A stretch of DNA of 64,000 bases from DATCHW01 sp963806045 (GCA_963806045.1 CAWDWP010000011.1:1-64000); one strand, 5' to 3'. Numbered from the stretch's first letter, positions 25,794 through 36,662 are shown. The notes: a model not told the origin generated them from the letters alone. Made by a program: numbers and translations.

Positions 25794-27137
25794 CTAATTA
25801 GTTTTTGTGATTCTGATTGAACGAACAGTTTTATCAAGTTTGGCTTTCAAATCATCATTGTAAAAATTCAGTTTCACATCAGCCATGCAGGTAAAATCCA
25901 TTTTGTTAAATTTGAAATAATATATAAGCAGGACATTTTCTTTTTCAGTTCCCGGAAGTTCTACTTTATATGCTTCGTATTTTTCATCCCCCATATCAAA
26001 TTTATTCGCAGGTTCAAGTTTATCCCTGAATTTATCATAATGCTGGCTCTTTCCGCTTGTGATAAAAAAAGTAACACTGTTATCAATAGTATCCTGAAAT
26101 ATCAATGAACCAACCGTAAACTGCGTTTGAGTTATCATTTTCCAGTCCTTGGGATAATCGCAAATTATTCCCAGTGCATCGCTTGAATAGGACGATTTAT
26201 CACCGCTACCGAATGTTTTATTCGTATCCTCTATTGTATTATTATTCTCAGTTATCTGTTTTACGGAATCCTCAAGGTATTTTTTTCTGTTAATAGCCAT
26301 TTCAATCGAATCAAGCTTGCGTTTTTCAGTATTCAGGAGGGCTGTATCAATAGGATTCGTTTCTTTTCTTTTGACGGGCTTAATAGGATTACTGTTCTTT
26401 GAAATATTTACTTTCTTTTTTATTTCGTCACTTAAATTTTTTTTATCTTCCTCAATTGGTTTAACAGGGTCATGTACATTATTAACCGGCGGTTTAGGTT
26501 CGTTAATATCCTGAAGTACAAGCAACCGCGGGGTTTCTTCGATGTCAGTTTCTGTTTTTGAAGCCATTCCATAAAAAATAAATACCAGAAGAAATGTTAT
26601 TACGAGTGAGGCGATAATTCCCCTGGTCATATTTTTTTTGTAAATTTCCCTGAATAAATGATATGGATTTTTTCTGCCAAGTTTTTCCTCAAGTATCATT
26701 TCAGGGGAGCGTATAATGGGCTCGAGCTTTCCGGGCTTCTCAATTAGAAATGCAACTTCGGGATTCGGTATTAATTGTCCGGGTCTAACAACCGGTTTTT
26801 CAATTTCCTTCTTTTTTATTTCTAATTCACCAAGTGTAATATAAATTTCGATATCCTGAATACTGTTATCAGGTTTGGAATGAATTAAGATATTATTGGT
26901 ATTCAGGTCACCCGAATTTTCGGAGGAAGAAGAACTATCCTTTACAGAACAATTTATATTTACAGATTTAATACTTGAAACTTTTATGAGGAGCAGGTTT
27001 TCGTTTATCAGGGTTATTTCATAATTGCTTTGCTTTCCAGATACAACATTCTGCAGGATAGTATTTTCATTCACCGGCTTTTTATCAGGCGCTAAAAACT
27101 CCTCGTTATTTTCAGTATTTTTATCTTTATCAGACAT
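25794..27137 (-). CDS. Single-pass membrane protein with cytosolic domain and PsbP/DcrB-like periplasmic domain
   Basis: A 447-residue protein of unknown function. Residues about 30-115 form a small domain (NYEITLINENLLLIKVSSIKSV, then a strand pair). One membrane helix follows at about 170-190 (RGIIASLVITFLLVFIFYGMA). After it come TonB-like residues (PRLLVLQDINEPKPP), a charged linker, and a C-terminal domain beginning LGIICDYPKDWKM. That domain resembles the PsbP/DcrB fold by its IxxPxxW opening and final helix. The adjacent locus at 27315-28914 encodes the same architecture, so the two arose by duplication. Orientation (N-terminus inside) and a role in the envelope are inferred. Confidence 0.65.
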   Translation of the reverse strand: MSDKDKNTENNEEFLAPDKKPVNENTILQNVVSGKQSNYEITLINENLLLIKVSSIKSVNINCSVKDSSSSSENSGDLNTNNILIHSKPDNSIQDIEIYITLGELEIKKKEIEKPVVRPGQLIPNPEVAFLIEKPGKLEPIIRSPEMILEEKLGRKNPYHLFREIYKKNMTRGIIASLVITFLLVFIFYGMASKTETDIEETPRLLVLQDINEPKPPVNNVHDPVKPIEEDKKNLSDEIKKKVNISKNSNPIKPVKRKETNPIDTALLNTEKRKLDSIEMAINRKKYLEDSVKQITENNNTIEDTNKTFGSGDKSSYSSDALGIICDYPKDWKMITQTQFTVGSLIFQDTIDNSVTFFITSGKSQHYDKFRDKLEPANKFDMGDEKYEAYKVELPGTEKENVLLIYYFKFNKMDFTCMADVKLNFYNDDLKAKLDKTVRSIRITKTN

Positions 27138-27314
27138 TTAAGTACCGCAATTTAATCAACTGGGATTTAACAATAAATTCAAATTAAAATAATTAGTTAT
27201 ATAAATTTTAACAATAAAATTCTCTTTATCATTCAACTAAAAATACGAGAAATTGTTCGAAAAATAGTTAATTTTTAGTAAGGAATTTAATGATGTAAAA
27301 GGGTTAAAATTATG

Positions 27315-28914
27315 CTAATTTGGGTTTCGGAATGATATTGAGCGGACTATGGCTTCAATAATCTGAGGAATTTGCTTATTGTTTTCCAGATATTTTTTAT
27401 TTACAGACGCTTTTATATTTAGCCGGTCTGCTTTTCCGGAAATAATGTACCGGTAAATCATTTTCTCCGTTCCTAAATCCTCTTTTGGTTCTATTGTCTT
27501 TGATATGAGATTTACATTTAAACTATCATTGAGCTTAAAATCTTTTGTGAAATTCTTAATATCATCCTCTTTATCTTTGCTGTTAAGGTAAAGATATAAT
27601 ATTACTGAATCACCCCGCGAATTTATTGTATCACCCCCGAAATAGAAATAAAAAGATGATGTATCAACTCTTTGAAATTTCCATTCTTTCGGGAATGACC
27701 TGATTCTGATTGCAATAGAAGATGTATCGATACTTGACTTCAGGGAATCAGGAATTCTGTATTTCAGGCTATCCGGAATTTCTGTATTACCGTTTATGTT
27801 AGCTGTAATATTTTTACCGGTCGTATCTTTACCCGTTGTCTTCTGAAGTGAGTCAAGCATTCTGGTGTAATCGATTGTATCTCCCACACGGGGAACATTG
27901 AATGAAGATGTCGATGTTTTTAAAGGTTTAAATTTATTCGCTTTTGTTTTCACAGGTACGGATTTTGTCACATCAGAATTAGTGTTATCCGCAGTCTGAG
28001 TTTCCTCCTCAATGGGTTTAGGTTTATAAGGGTCGCTCACATCCTGAAGATTAACATTAGTTGTTTCGTCAAGCACAAGAAGTTTTGGAGGTTCTTCATT
28101 ATTAAACCTGTTAGCATTCTTTAATATCAATGCATATGAAGCAAAAACAATAATAAAATAGAATATCAGTGAAATATAAAACGAGTTTAAAAGATTCTTC
28201 CGGTAATTCCTTTCGTAAATTCTGAAAGGATTTCTTTTCCCAAGTTTCTCATTTAAAATCTCTTCCGGAGTTTTTGAAATATCATCGTGTATACCGTTAT
28301 CAATATTAACATCGAATGAAGAAATTCTGGTATCGGATTTTAAATGTACGGGTGTTACAGGAACTACAAAATCATCTTTTTTTTTCGACAACTATGTTGC
28401 CGGACTCGGGATCGATTGAAATTATGATTTCTACTTCCTGCGGCTGGTTATCAGGTTTGGGATGTATCTGGATTTTGTTAGTCTGCGATTCACTTGAGTC
28501 GCCTGCTGAAGTTCTGTCTTTGACTGAGCAGTCGATACTAACCGATTTGAGAGTTGATAACCTGATTTTAAGAAGATTTTCATTAATCAAACTAACCTGG
28601 TAATTGCTTTCTTTTGGAAGATTTTCAATTATCAGAGATTTTTCTTCTTCCTTTGGTTTTTCTTCTTCCTTTGGTTTTTCTTCTTCTTTTGATGGCTTTT
28701 CAGATTTTACCTTTTCTTTTTTTACCCTTGGCGGTTTCTTTTCGTGTGTTTCTTCGCCTTCTTCAACAGGTTTTATTTCCTGAGATTCAGGAGATTTCTC
28801 AGAGTTATCTTCGGGTTTCGAAACAGGTTCAGCATTTTCATCCGGTAATTTACCTGCGTTATCCTCAGGTAAATCTTTATTTTCTTCAATATTTTCTAAA
28901 TCTTCAGTCATCAA
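27315..28914 (-). CDS. Paralog of the 447-residue membrane protein, split at a run of nine A
   Basis: Two frames overlap here. The upstream one (28914-28372) gives an acidic, Lys/Glu/Pro-rich head and the domain SNYQVSLINENLLKIRLS. The downstream one (28391-27315) gives the membrane helix (FYISLIFYFIIVFASYALIL), the PKLLVLDE segment and the C-terminal PsbP/DcrB-like domain starting near FPKEWKF. Together they match the neighbouring 447-residue protein end to end. They meet at nine A residues (T9 on the plus strand, 28377-28385). Eight A would fuse them into a 532-residue protein. The second frame has only a TTG start and no independent ribosome site that I can see. A sequencing error, phase variation or slippage could explain the break. 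Confidence 0.65.
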
Positions 28915-29012
28915 GTTATTAATTGTAGTAAATTTAAATAACTATTTATTAAAAGAAAATTCATTAATTGAATAAAATTATCCGCTGAAATTGGTCTTTC
29001 CATACAATAATA

Positions 29013-32000
29013 TCAGAAAAATGCAGTGACCTGTGCGCGGCCGGTGTGTATGAATGTGCGATTGCCTTCTGACCTGCCTTCATAAGAGATAGAGGATTGC
29101 AGATTTTTGCTGATACTGTAATCGAGGAATGCGCGGACAAAATAACTTTTTCCCTGAGCATGACCCGATGTCAACTCATAAGGAAAACTAAGAGGGTTTG
29201 TGTTAAGTAAAATTTCATCACGCTCAATTTCTATTCTGAGCCTGCCGACTGAAGTGAACGAATATATAAACCTCAGGATTTGCTGATTAATGTTTGCAAT
29301 TGTGTTCGGAAAAGGATAATAATCCGTAGCTTTTGCAAAATTAAACTGGATTCCGCTTTCAACCTGCTGTATCGGCTTGTAGGAAATATCAGAATTAAAA
29401 TTATTTGATATTATATTTCTGTTGCGAATTGAATTAGCAGGAGCCCTGTTAACGTCTGTCTTAAAAAAGTATTCGAGTTGTGTATTGATATCTTTTGTCA
29501 ATCCTAATTTTGCCCTCGCGCCTCTTTGTATATTAATAAATCTTTCATTTCCGCTTGTGTACTGGTTGAATCCTTTTTGCTGTATATATCTGAGCCGGAA
29601 AGAATAATTTAAATTATTTTCAAAAAGATTAACGTCCTGCTGGAAATACTGCGTTCCGATAATTGTATTGCTGTCATTAAGAAAGGTGCTCGTCCTTAAG
29701 TAATAAAGATTATCGGTATTCGGGTCTTTGCTTCTTTCATCAATCCTGTATATGGATTCAAACGAAACATTATTATATAAATCGGCGAAAAAACTAACCG
29801 GATTAAGAAAAATGTATCTTGATGGTTTTAAATAAACCCTTGCGGAAGTTTTTACATTCACCGTCGGGAAGAACTGGTCGGTCGGGATATTCAGCTTTAT
29901 ATAATTACCATCCTGACTTACAAGTTGAAATTCATTTTCATCCTGGATTCCGTTATGGTTTAAGTCTCCTAAATAAATATAGTTTCCCTGTCCGACGGGG
30001 ACCAGAGCAAACACTTTTTCTATTTTTGCAGTTCTGTCACTTGTTACATTATATGATAAATCGGTTTGTATTGCACTTCTGAAAGGTTCCAGCCTCATCC
30101 TTGAATTCACTAAAACAGTTTTATTATCCTGATTGCCCTGCAAGATAGCAGCATCAGAATAATTTCTCTGCCTTATTGCAAAATCAAACGCTGATGAAAA
30201 CCATCCTGACCCCATATAAGTGAATCCATATTTATGTGTATATGATTTCGAAAGATTAATTAAAGAACCATTATTCGCAAAATCATCATTCCGGTAATCA
30301 AATTCGGCGAATATGTTGAAATTATATAAATTATTTATATAAAGCCGCGGGTTGATTTCATCAAAAGCGAAACTATCAAAACTTAAACTGTCTGCATTAT
30401 TAAATGTATAAGAGTTCTTTTTGGTCTCTTTATTGAAATCTGTAAGAAGTTCAATATTTGTTCCAGTCAGTGCTTCTTTTCCGAAATATTTTTTATACGA
30501 AAGAGAACCTATTTGTTTCAGCCAGGTGCCGTTATTAAATGCTAAATCATTTCTGCTGCTTAAATTTTCAAGGGAATATTTAAGCTTGAAATAATTTGTG
30601 GATTTTTTAAGGTCAACAGGTTCTGAAACATTAAAACTGCTCAACTCAATGCCTCCTGCAAAACGTGTTGAATTGAAAAAATCTCCTCTCCCCAGATTTG
30701 CATAGTTTCCGGTGAGCTTAAAATAATCATTCGGAACGAAATTTAATGATGCTTCCCTCAGTTCTTCCCGTGCCTGCAGAGAATCAGAAATATCAAAATC
30801 CCGGTTGAATTCAACAGAGTTTATCCTGTCAAGTGTGCTGAACAGTTTGCCTATTATTCTTTCTTTGAGTGCAATGTTCAGTGTCTTTAATTTAAAACCA
30901 AGAAGATTGAAATTATTTTTATTTAGAAGAAAATTACCTGTAAAAGCAGTTCCGCCATTATCAGATTTATCGAGTGTCGATAATTTATTCCTGTCAAGAT
31001 AGGAATATGCTCCTTCGAAGCCGAAAACAATTTCCCTCTTTTTATCCACTGCAAATTCCGAAATAAAATTTGCTATCTGATATCCGGTCGGCATTGGAAT
31101 AAAAGAAATCGGTGCATAGCTGCCCTGATTTATTCCTATAAAATTATACTGATAGGAATTTTGCTTTATATAATCCCCTCTTCCCTGCCCTACATATGAG
31201 AATGAAATATTATATACTGCAAGCGAGTCACCCGGATTAAAGCGATAAAACGTGTAATTTCCGGTCGTGAAAGTTGTATCAATTTTTATATATGACCCTT
31301 TACCTCTTCCAAGTGAATCGAGTCCTGCATAGATAACGCCTGATTTTACTGCTTTATTCTTGTCGTTTCCTGCATTCTGTAAAATTTGTTTATCCGCATC
31401 GCTGAGAGTGAAGTCAATTGTGCTGTTCGGATTATCCGATTCATTGACATATGAAAATCCTAATGTTAGTCTTTTATTCAAAAGATTAAACCTGTTACTT
31501 GCGGCAAGGAAGGTTCTCGAATATTTTCTGTCGGAATATTCAAAATCCACAACAATTCTCGTAAAATTATTTATCACCCGTCTGTTGGTGAAGGTGATTT
31601 CTCCTATATTATAATCAATGATATAATCAGCCTGTTCACCGCGCATCATCAATATACCATCTATATAAACTTTTTCAGTGCCGGAAAGGACTAAAATATT
31701 GGTTTCATTATTTGCACCTATAAGCCTGTAAGGTCCCTGAACACCGTCACTGCCATTGAAAGAATTCGTAGAAAATTTTCCCCGGGAAACAGCACCGGTA
31801 ATAGAAAAATTTCCGAAATTGAAATCTCCAAGCCCCCTTGCACCCTGAATTTTTCTCTTAAAATTCAAAAATTCTGACTGTGGAAAATTCAGTTCAATAT
31901 CACCTATGGTTGCAGTTATATTGCTTGCGCGAAGTTCTATAAATACCTTATCAAGTTCCTGTAATTTTGTTGTATTTCCTTCCGGCTGTATCGGTGTGTT

Positions 32001-32579
32001 TTCATCAGTGAGAGCGGCAACAATTTCAATATCTTTCGAAAGTTTTCCGTTCATCTGAAGACGAAATCCGGAATTAAGCGATACATCACGGTTTGAGCCG
32101 AAAGTAAATCCGCGAAATAAACTGCCTGATTTTTCCAGGTCGGTGCCTTCGAATATGTTTTCAATAAAATCTTTTCTCTGAGATACTATCTGAATTGTAT
32201 CCCCTGTCAGAGTATCCCTTTCTGTTATTACATTAAAATTTGAATATTCTTCTTTGATGTTATAAGGGAATAAATCATATTCTATTACTAAATCGTAAAT
32301 GCGGTTTGTATCGAGGCTATATTTGAAAAAAAGAGATTTGTAAAGGATTATTAATCCTGTTTTATAATTTATTGAGTAATCTTCAAGAGAGCTAAGCTTT
32401 ATATTATTCAGCTTTAAACTTTCGGTATTCTGAATTAGGAATTTATCATTAGTATTGATAACGGTGTCTGCATACGATGCTTTTGTGTTTATTACTTTTC
32501 CTGTACTCACCTGAGAAATGACGTTACCGGTTAAGAATCCGGTCAGGAAATATGTGAGTATTAATAATTTAAGTTTCAT
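29013..32579 (-). CDS. Large outer-membrane beta-barrel protein of unknown function
   Basis: A 1188-residue protein with signal peptide (MKLKLLILTYFLTGFLTG). Residues about 150-360 contain conserved blocks: MNGKLSKDIEIVAALTDENT, PIQPEGNTTKLQELDKVFIE, GPYRLIGAN, and DYIIDYNIGEITFTNRR followed by IVVDFEYSDRKYSR. From there to the end the sequence alternates polar and aromatic residues in long antiparallel strands and finishes in a terminal aromatic strand (QVTAFF), as outer-membrane barrels do. I recognise the block pattern as a family widespread in the Chlorobi/Ignavibacteria group but know no assigned function. It lies 16 bases downstream of the vWA protein gene. Confidence 0.7.
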   Translation of the reverse strand: MKLKLLILTYFLTGFLTGNVISQVSTGKVINTKASYADTVINTNDKFLIQNTESLKLNNIKLSSLEDYSINYKTGLIILYKSLFFKYSLDTNRIYDLVIEYDLFPYNIKEEYSNFNVITERDTLTGDTIQIVSQRKDFIENIFEGTDLEKSGSLFRGFTFGSNRDVSLNSGFRLQMNGKLSKDIEIVAALTDENTPIQPEGNTTKLQELDKVFIELRASNITATIGDIELNFPQSEFLNFKRKIQGARGLGDFNFGNFSITGAVSRGKFSTNSFNGSDGVQGPYRLIGANNETNILVLSGTEKVYIDGILMMRGEQADYIIDYNIGEITFTNRRVINNFTRIVVDFEYSDRKYSRTFLAASNRFNLLNKRLTLGFSYVNESDNPNSTIDFTLSDADKQILQNAGNDKNKAVKSGVIYAGLDSLGRGKGSYIKIDTTFTTGNYTFYRFNPGDSLAVYNISFSYVGQGRGDYIKQNSYQYNFIGINQGSYAPISFIPMPTGYQIANFISEFAVDKKREIVFGFEGAYSYLDRNKLSTLDKSDNGGTAFTGNFLLNKNNFNLLGFKLKTLNIALKERIIGKLFSTLDRINSVEFNRDFDISDSLQAREELREASLNFVPNDYFKLTGNYANLGRGDFFNSTRFAGGIELSSFNVSEPVDLKKSTNYFKLKYSLENLSSRNDLAFNNGTWLKQIGSLSYKKYFGKEALTGTNIELLTDFNKETKKNSYTFNNADSLSFDSFAFDEINPRLYINNLYNFNIFAEFDYRNDDFANNGSLINLSKSYTHKYGFTYMGSGWFSSAFDFAIRQRNYSDAAILQGNQDNKTVLVNSRMRLEPFRSAIQTDLSYNVTSDRTAKIEKVFALVPVGQGNYIYLGDLNHNGIQDENEFQLVSQDGNYIKLNIPTDQFFPTVNVKTSARVYLKPSRYIFLNPVSFFADLYNNVSFESIYRIDERSKDPNTDNLYYLRTSTFLNDSNTIIGTQYFQQDVNLFENNLNYSFRLRYIQQKGFNQYTSGNERFINIQRGARAKLGLTKDINTQLEYFFKTDVNRAPANSIRNRNIISNNFNSDISYKPIQQVESGIQFNFAKATDYYPFPNTIANINQQILRFIYSFTSVGRLRIEIERDEILLNTNPLSFPYELTSGHAQGKSYFVRAFLDYSISKNLQSSISYEGRSEGNRTFIHTGRAQVTAFF

Positions 32580-32595
32580 TAACTATGGGAATTTA

Positions 32596-34233
32596 TCAAT
32601 GAAATCCTAAAGTATCAATCTCATTATCAGATTTATTCCCGCCTGATTCTGATATAGACCTGAGCATCAGTGTAATACTTTGTGTCCTGTTATCTTCTTC
32701 ATATTCTATTGTTACAGGAAGTTCCTGTTTAAGAATTACTTTCATTCCCGGAGTGGAAGTAAACTTTGAATATTTTAAGGTAATATTTCCCGTAAATGAT
32801 TTTTTTATTACACCAATAACGGGCGAATAATTATTATTTACATTGAATGAGGAAAATGAGTTCAGGCAGATATTTCTTTCGTCTGAATTATCTATAATTA
32901 TACTAAAACATTTTTTCCTGAGTAAAAAGAATAGTACAAGAACAATCAAAGCAATTATTACGGTTAAAATCCCTATAAGTACAAAAAGTCTCCAGGGTCC
33001 GTATTTAATTCTGATTTCAAGCGGGATTTGTGTTATAATTTTCTTATCTTTTAGCACAGGATAAAATATTTCCGGAATTGACGGAAGTGCAAACAATTCT
33101 TTAAATGAGCCCATATAATTCTCATCGAGCAATATATCCACATTCGAGACTTCGAGAACCAGATTCCCTCCGACAGAGAAATCTTCTTTAAAAACTGTAT
33201 TAAGAGAAAAATTTGGTGTTATTTCAGGCATATCGAAAAAGACTGTAAACCCTTTTACCTCTCCTTCCGGGGAAACATTGCTTACAGTTGAAGGGGATAT
33301 AGTCTGTGTGCCCATTGATTTTACAGAATAATCCGATGAAGTGAAATTTTCCAGCCTGACATCCAGACGCGCACTCTTTATAATGTATGGAAATAAATTT
33401 GATTTGAGAACAAGGTCATTAAATGTTTCACGGACTTTTTCGCCTTCCTCAAAATCATATCCCCGTAATACTTTTCCATCGAAAAATAATTTTCCGGGAT
33501 AAATTTTACTTTGGTTTATTTTCGGAACCAGAACCAGCGTTCCGATGTCAAGAGGTTTTAAGGTTATTGCTTTTTGTTTTATTCCGGTCTCTCTTAATAG
33601 TTTATCATATTTTTCAAGTTCTGTCTGTGATAAATTTATTGTTGAGTAGACAATTCCATATACAACATAACCCGGCGAGACATAACCGTTTTCTGTGATT
33701 TTTTCAGGAATCGGGTATAAAAGAATTTTTTTAAATTTTTCATCATTTCTTAACCTCTTGTAAAAGTCAAGAGTATTGAGGAATGATGAATCACCCGTAC
33801 CTCTATAATCACTGATATTATCTGTAATAATCCAGATTACTGCCGACTTTTCTTTAAGTTCAGAAATAGATTTATCGAGAGCCTCAATAATATCCGTAGC
33901 GCCGTAATCTCCGTCGTTTCCTTTCATCATATTGAAATTTGCAATCACATTATCGGGAATCAGCTCACTGCCTTTTCCTTTGAATATGGCTTTAGGCGAT
34001 TCAATGTTATGCTCTTTTTCAGTCTTAGTAAATAAATAAACACTCGCATAATCCTCGGGTTTTACAAAATTTTTAATCAATGCCTTGGAAAATAATTTGA
34101 AAGTGCTTTCAGGCTTTTTATAATATCCGCTCATGCTTCCCGAGTTATCTATGAGATATATAACCTGATTTTGGGAATTTGCATCAATAGCGATAAAAGC
34201 GAATAATAAAAATAAAACTGCAAACTTTTTCAT
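32596..34233 (-). CDS. Membrane-anchored von Willebrand factor A domain protein
   Basis: A 545-residue protein with an N-terminal signal peptide followed by a vWA domain. The metal site is DNSGSMSG near residue 32, and a later Thr/Asp pair lies in GDYGATDIIEAL and WIITDN. A middle beta-rich region is followed by one membrane helix at about 425-448 (LFVLIGILTVIIALIVLVLFF). A roughly 95-residue cytosolic tail with alternating strands completes it. The domain order puts the vWA part in the periplasm. It lies four bases after the propeller-like gene and just before the outer-membrane barrel, so these may form one envelope complex. Confidence 0.75.
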   Translation of the reverse strand: MKKFAVLFLLFAFIAIDANSQNQVIYLIDNSGSMSGYYKKPESTFKLFSKALIKNFVKPEDYASVYLFTKTEKEHNIESPKAIFKGKGSELIPDNVIANFNMMKGNDGDYGATDIIEALDKSISELKEKSAVIWIITDNISDYRGTGDSSFLNTLDFYKRLRNDEKFKKILLYPIPEKITENGYVSPGYVVYGIVYSTINLSQTELEKYDKLLRETGIKQKAITLKPLDIGTLVLVPKINQSKIYPGKLFFDGKVLRGYDFEEGEKVRETFNDLVLKSNLFPYIIKSARLDVRLENFTSSDYSVKSMGTQTISPSTVSNVSPEGEVKGFTVFFDMPEITPNFSLNTVFKEDFSVGGNLVLEVSNVDILLDENYMGSFKELFALPSIPEIFYPVLKDKKIITQIPLEIRIKYGPWRLFVLIGILTVIIALIVLVLFFLLRKKCFSIIIDNSDERNICLNSFSSFNVNNNYSPVIGVIKKSFTGNITLKYSKFTSTPGMKVILKQELPVTIEYEEDNRTQSITLMLRSISESGGNKSDNEIDTLGFH

Positions 34234-34237
34234 ATTT

Positions 34238-35521
34238 TTAAATATTAATGTTTAGTCTTTTGTTCGAATAAGACTCCAAAATACCACCTTCTGTGAGGAT
34301 AAAAATTTCATTGAAATTCAATAAAGCAGAAATAATTCCTGAGTTTTCTGATTTTATTCCTGATATTGCAAAGCTTTCCGCTTCCTGAAATCTTTTCAGG
34401 TTATGGAAAACAATTTTACTGGATTTGGAAACGATGAGAATATTTGAATTCAACGCTTCAATTTTATTTTCGTCTATATCTGTGTGTGAAAACACTTCCA
34501 TTCCATTTGTATCACAGGCTTTCCAGCCTCCAAGATGGCCTGTGAAAATGACATTCCCGAATCCCATAAGTGAATTCAGATATGGGGTTTTGATTCCGGA
34601 ATTATGAAGAACAAGTTCTTTATTTATTAAGTCGAAATAAAAAACATTCCCTGCAGTATCGTTAATATATAATTTATTTTTCAAAGCAATGAATCTGGTT
34701 TCCGGATTAATTTCAAAGCTCAAATCATTTTGTAAAACTTTTATTTCATCATTACCGGAATTTTCGAAAATGAGTATAAAGTTATCTGCAAATACAAAGA
34801 ATTTATCTGATGCCGCAAGAATTGAACCGGATAAATATTTAACAGTGTTGAATGAAAATTCAAATATTTTATTTCCGCTAAATCTATCTATCAGAATTAA
34901 ATTTGCTTTTTCCACTCCGTCATAAATCAGGAATAAAATGTTTTCCCTGAAAATGTTTAAATTTGACCAGATATAATATCCTTCCGGTGGCGTGTAAATT
35001 TTTTTAATACCTTCTTTATCGGGCTTGATGCCGGATTTTAATAAATAAATCCCTGCCAGGGAATTTAAATAAATATCGTTTTTTATAATGCAGCCGGTTT
35101 TTTCGAAATTATTGCCATCGAAATTTATAATGATTTTTGACTCTGGATTGAATCTGTCTATAAAATAGGCACGGGAAGTTCTGGAAGTAAGAATTATAAA
35201 CCCGTTATTAATTAGTATTGAGCTGAAGAATTCATCCTCCAGTTCCAGGGAATAATTTTTATTGAATCCGCTTTCTGTCCCTTCAGGATACTTTAATTTT
35301 GTGTCTGTAAAGCCCGATAGAGAAGGGTTCGAATAATATGAGCAATTTAATTCAGATAACCGAATTTCTTCTGTGAGTTCCGGGGTCAAAACTATTGTAT
35401 CATTTTCCGCGACAGGATTATTAGCGTTATCATTCACATCAGCATTTTCAGGAACAACTTTTTCATTATTTTCTTCAGGAATAATTTCATCATCGAATGA
35501 TATTATAATTCTATCTGCCAT
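34238..35521 (-). CDS. Cytosolic beta-propeller-like protein of unknown function
   Basis: A 427-residue protein with no signal peptide or membrane helix. An acidic N-terminus (MADRIIISFDDEIIPEENN) is followed by repeated units of about 40-45 residues, each with short hydrophobic strands and aromatic or glycine turns (YFIDRFNPES, LILIDRFSGNK, VFYFDLINKE). This is the look of a PQQ/WD-type propeller. The gap to the upstream tsaC-type gene and to the downstream vWA gene is four bases each, indicating one operon. I do not recognise the family. Confidence 0.55.
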   Translation of the reverse strand: MADRIIISFDDEIIPEENNEKVVPENADVNDNANNPVAENDTIVLTPELTEEIRLSELNCSYYSNPSLSGFTDTKLKYPEGTESGFNKNYSLELEDEFFSSILINNGFIILTSRTSRAYFIDRFNPESKIIINFDGNNFEKTGCIIKNDIYLNSLAGIYLLKSGIKPDKEGIKKIYTPPEGYYIWSNLNIFRENILFLIYDGVEKANLILIDRFSGNKIFEFSFNTVKYLSGSILAASDKFFVFADNFILIFENSGNDEIKVLQNDLSFEINPETRFIALKNKLYINDTAGNVFYFDLINKELVLHNSGIKTPYLNSLMGFGNVIFTGHLGGWKACDTNGMEVFSHTDIDENKIEALNSNILIVSKSSKIVFHNLKRFQEAESFAISGIKSENSGIISALLNFNEIFILTEGGILESYSNKRLNINI

Positions 35522-35525
35522 AATT

Positions 35526-36485
35526 TTACTTCTTTGTAATTATGGGTTTATTGTCGGAAAATCTGATTTTACCGTGAGATGCTTTTTCAAGCCTGTCATT
35601 AATAGCATAACCGAGACCTTCATTATCAGTTTTCTTTGTAACGATGAATTTAAAATTTTTTTCATCAAGTTTGCGAATTTCTGAAAATAAATCTGAAGCA
35701 AGCTCATTCAAATTCTCAAATTTATTCAAATCCAGATATACTGCATTAAGTTTATTCAGAATGCTAATATTAAAATTATCATTACATAAATATAAGGGAG
35801 TCATAGGAGAATAATGAATTTTTAATGCCCCCGGTGAAGAAACATTTTGGGAAATTTTATTTGAAAAGTATTCGACTTTTCTTTTAAGAACTTTTTCAAT
35901 TTTATCTTTCGTTATAAAACCCGGGCGGAGAATCACGGCATTATTATTTTTGAAGGCAATTACTGTGGATTCAATGCCAATTCTGGATTTACCGCCATCG
36001 AGAATAAAATTTATTTTACCATTTAGTTCTTTTTTCACTTCTTCAGCAGAAGTCGGTGATATTCTGCCAAACATATTCGCCGAAGGAGCCGCCAGAGGAA
36101 ATGGAAGATTTTGAAGAACTTTTCTGAATAATTTATGAGAAGGAATCCTTATGGCTACTGTATCAAGACCCGCTGTAACTAAATCGGGAATTAGGTTTCT
36201 TTTTTTTACGACAAATGTTATTGGTCCCGGAGAGAATTTTTCTGCGAGAAGAAAAACATCATCCGGAATATATTTTGCGTACTTATTAATTTCTGAAATA
36301 TCAGAGATATGAACAATTAATGGGTCGAAATGTGGTCTCTTTTTGATTGTAAATATTTTCAGAACAGATTCTGCATCCAATGCGTTTACTGCAAGCCCAT
36401 AAACGGTCTCCGTCGGAAGAGCAACAGCTTCTCCAGCAAGAAGCTCTTCTACAGCTAAATTAATATTTCTTATGATTTCCGACAT
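35526..36485 (-). CDS. Threonylcarbamoyl-AMP synthase (Sua5/YwlC type)
   Basis: A 319-residue enzyme that makes threonylcarbamoyl-AMP for the t6A modification of tRNA. Family motifs are ALPTETVYGLAVNA, KIFTIKKRPHFDPLIVH, the SPGPITFVV strand, TVAIRIPSH, PLAAPSANMFGRISPTSAEEV, and the C-terminal GALKIHYSPMTPLYL. That last motif marks the two-domain Sua5 form rather than the shorter TsaC. It is the first gene of the minus-strand envelope cluster, though its role is unrelated to the envelope. Confidence 0.92.
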   Translation of the reverse strand: MSEIIRNINLAVEELLAGEAVALPTETVYGLAVNALDAESVLKIFTIKKRPHFDPLIVHISDISEINKYAKYIPDDVFLLAEKFSPGPITFVVKKRNLIPDLVTAGLDTVAIRIPSHKLFRKVLQNLPFPLAAPSANMFGRISPTSAEEVKKELNGKINFILDGGKSRIGIESTVIAFKNNNAVILRPGFITKDKIEKVLKRKVEYFSNKISQNVSSPGALKIHYSPMTPLYLCNDNFNISILNKLNAVYLDLNKFENLNELASDLFSEIRKLDEKNFKFIVTKKTDNEGLGYAINDRLEKASHGKIRFSDNKPIITKK

Positions 36486-36662
36486 TTTTTCAAAATAATT
36501 GATGTGAAAAATAAAAGATATGCTTTATTAATGCTCAGATTTTAATAATAAGATTGAAAGAGTAAGATTCACCTTCAATTCACACCCAACGTGTATTCAG
36601 TATTTTTCTCTCGCAGGAAATCCGGATATCAGAAGAAACTTCGGCACCACCTTTCATCTAAT

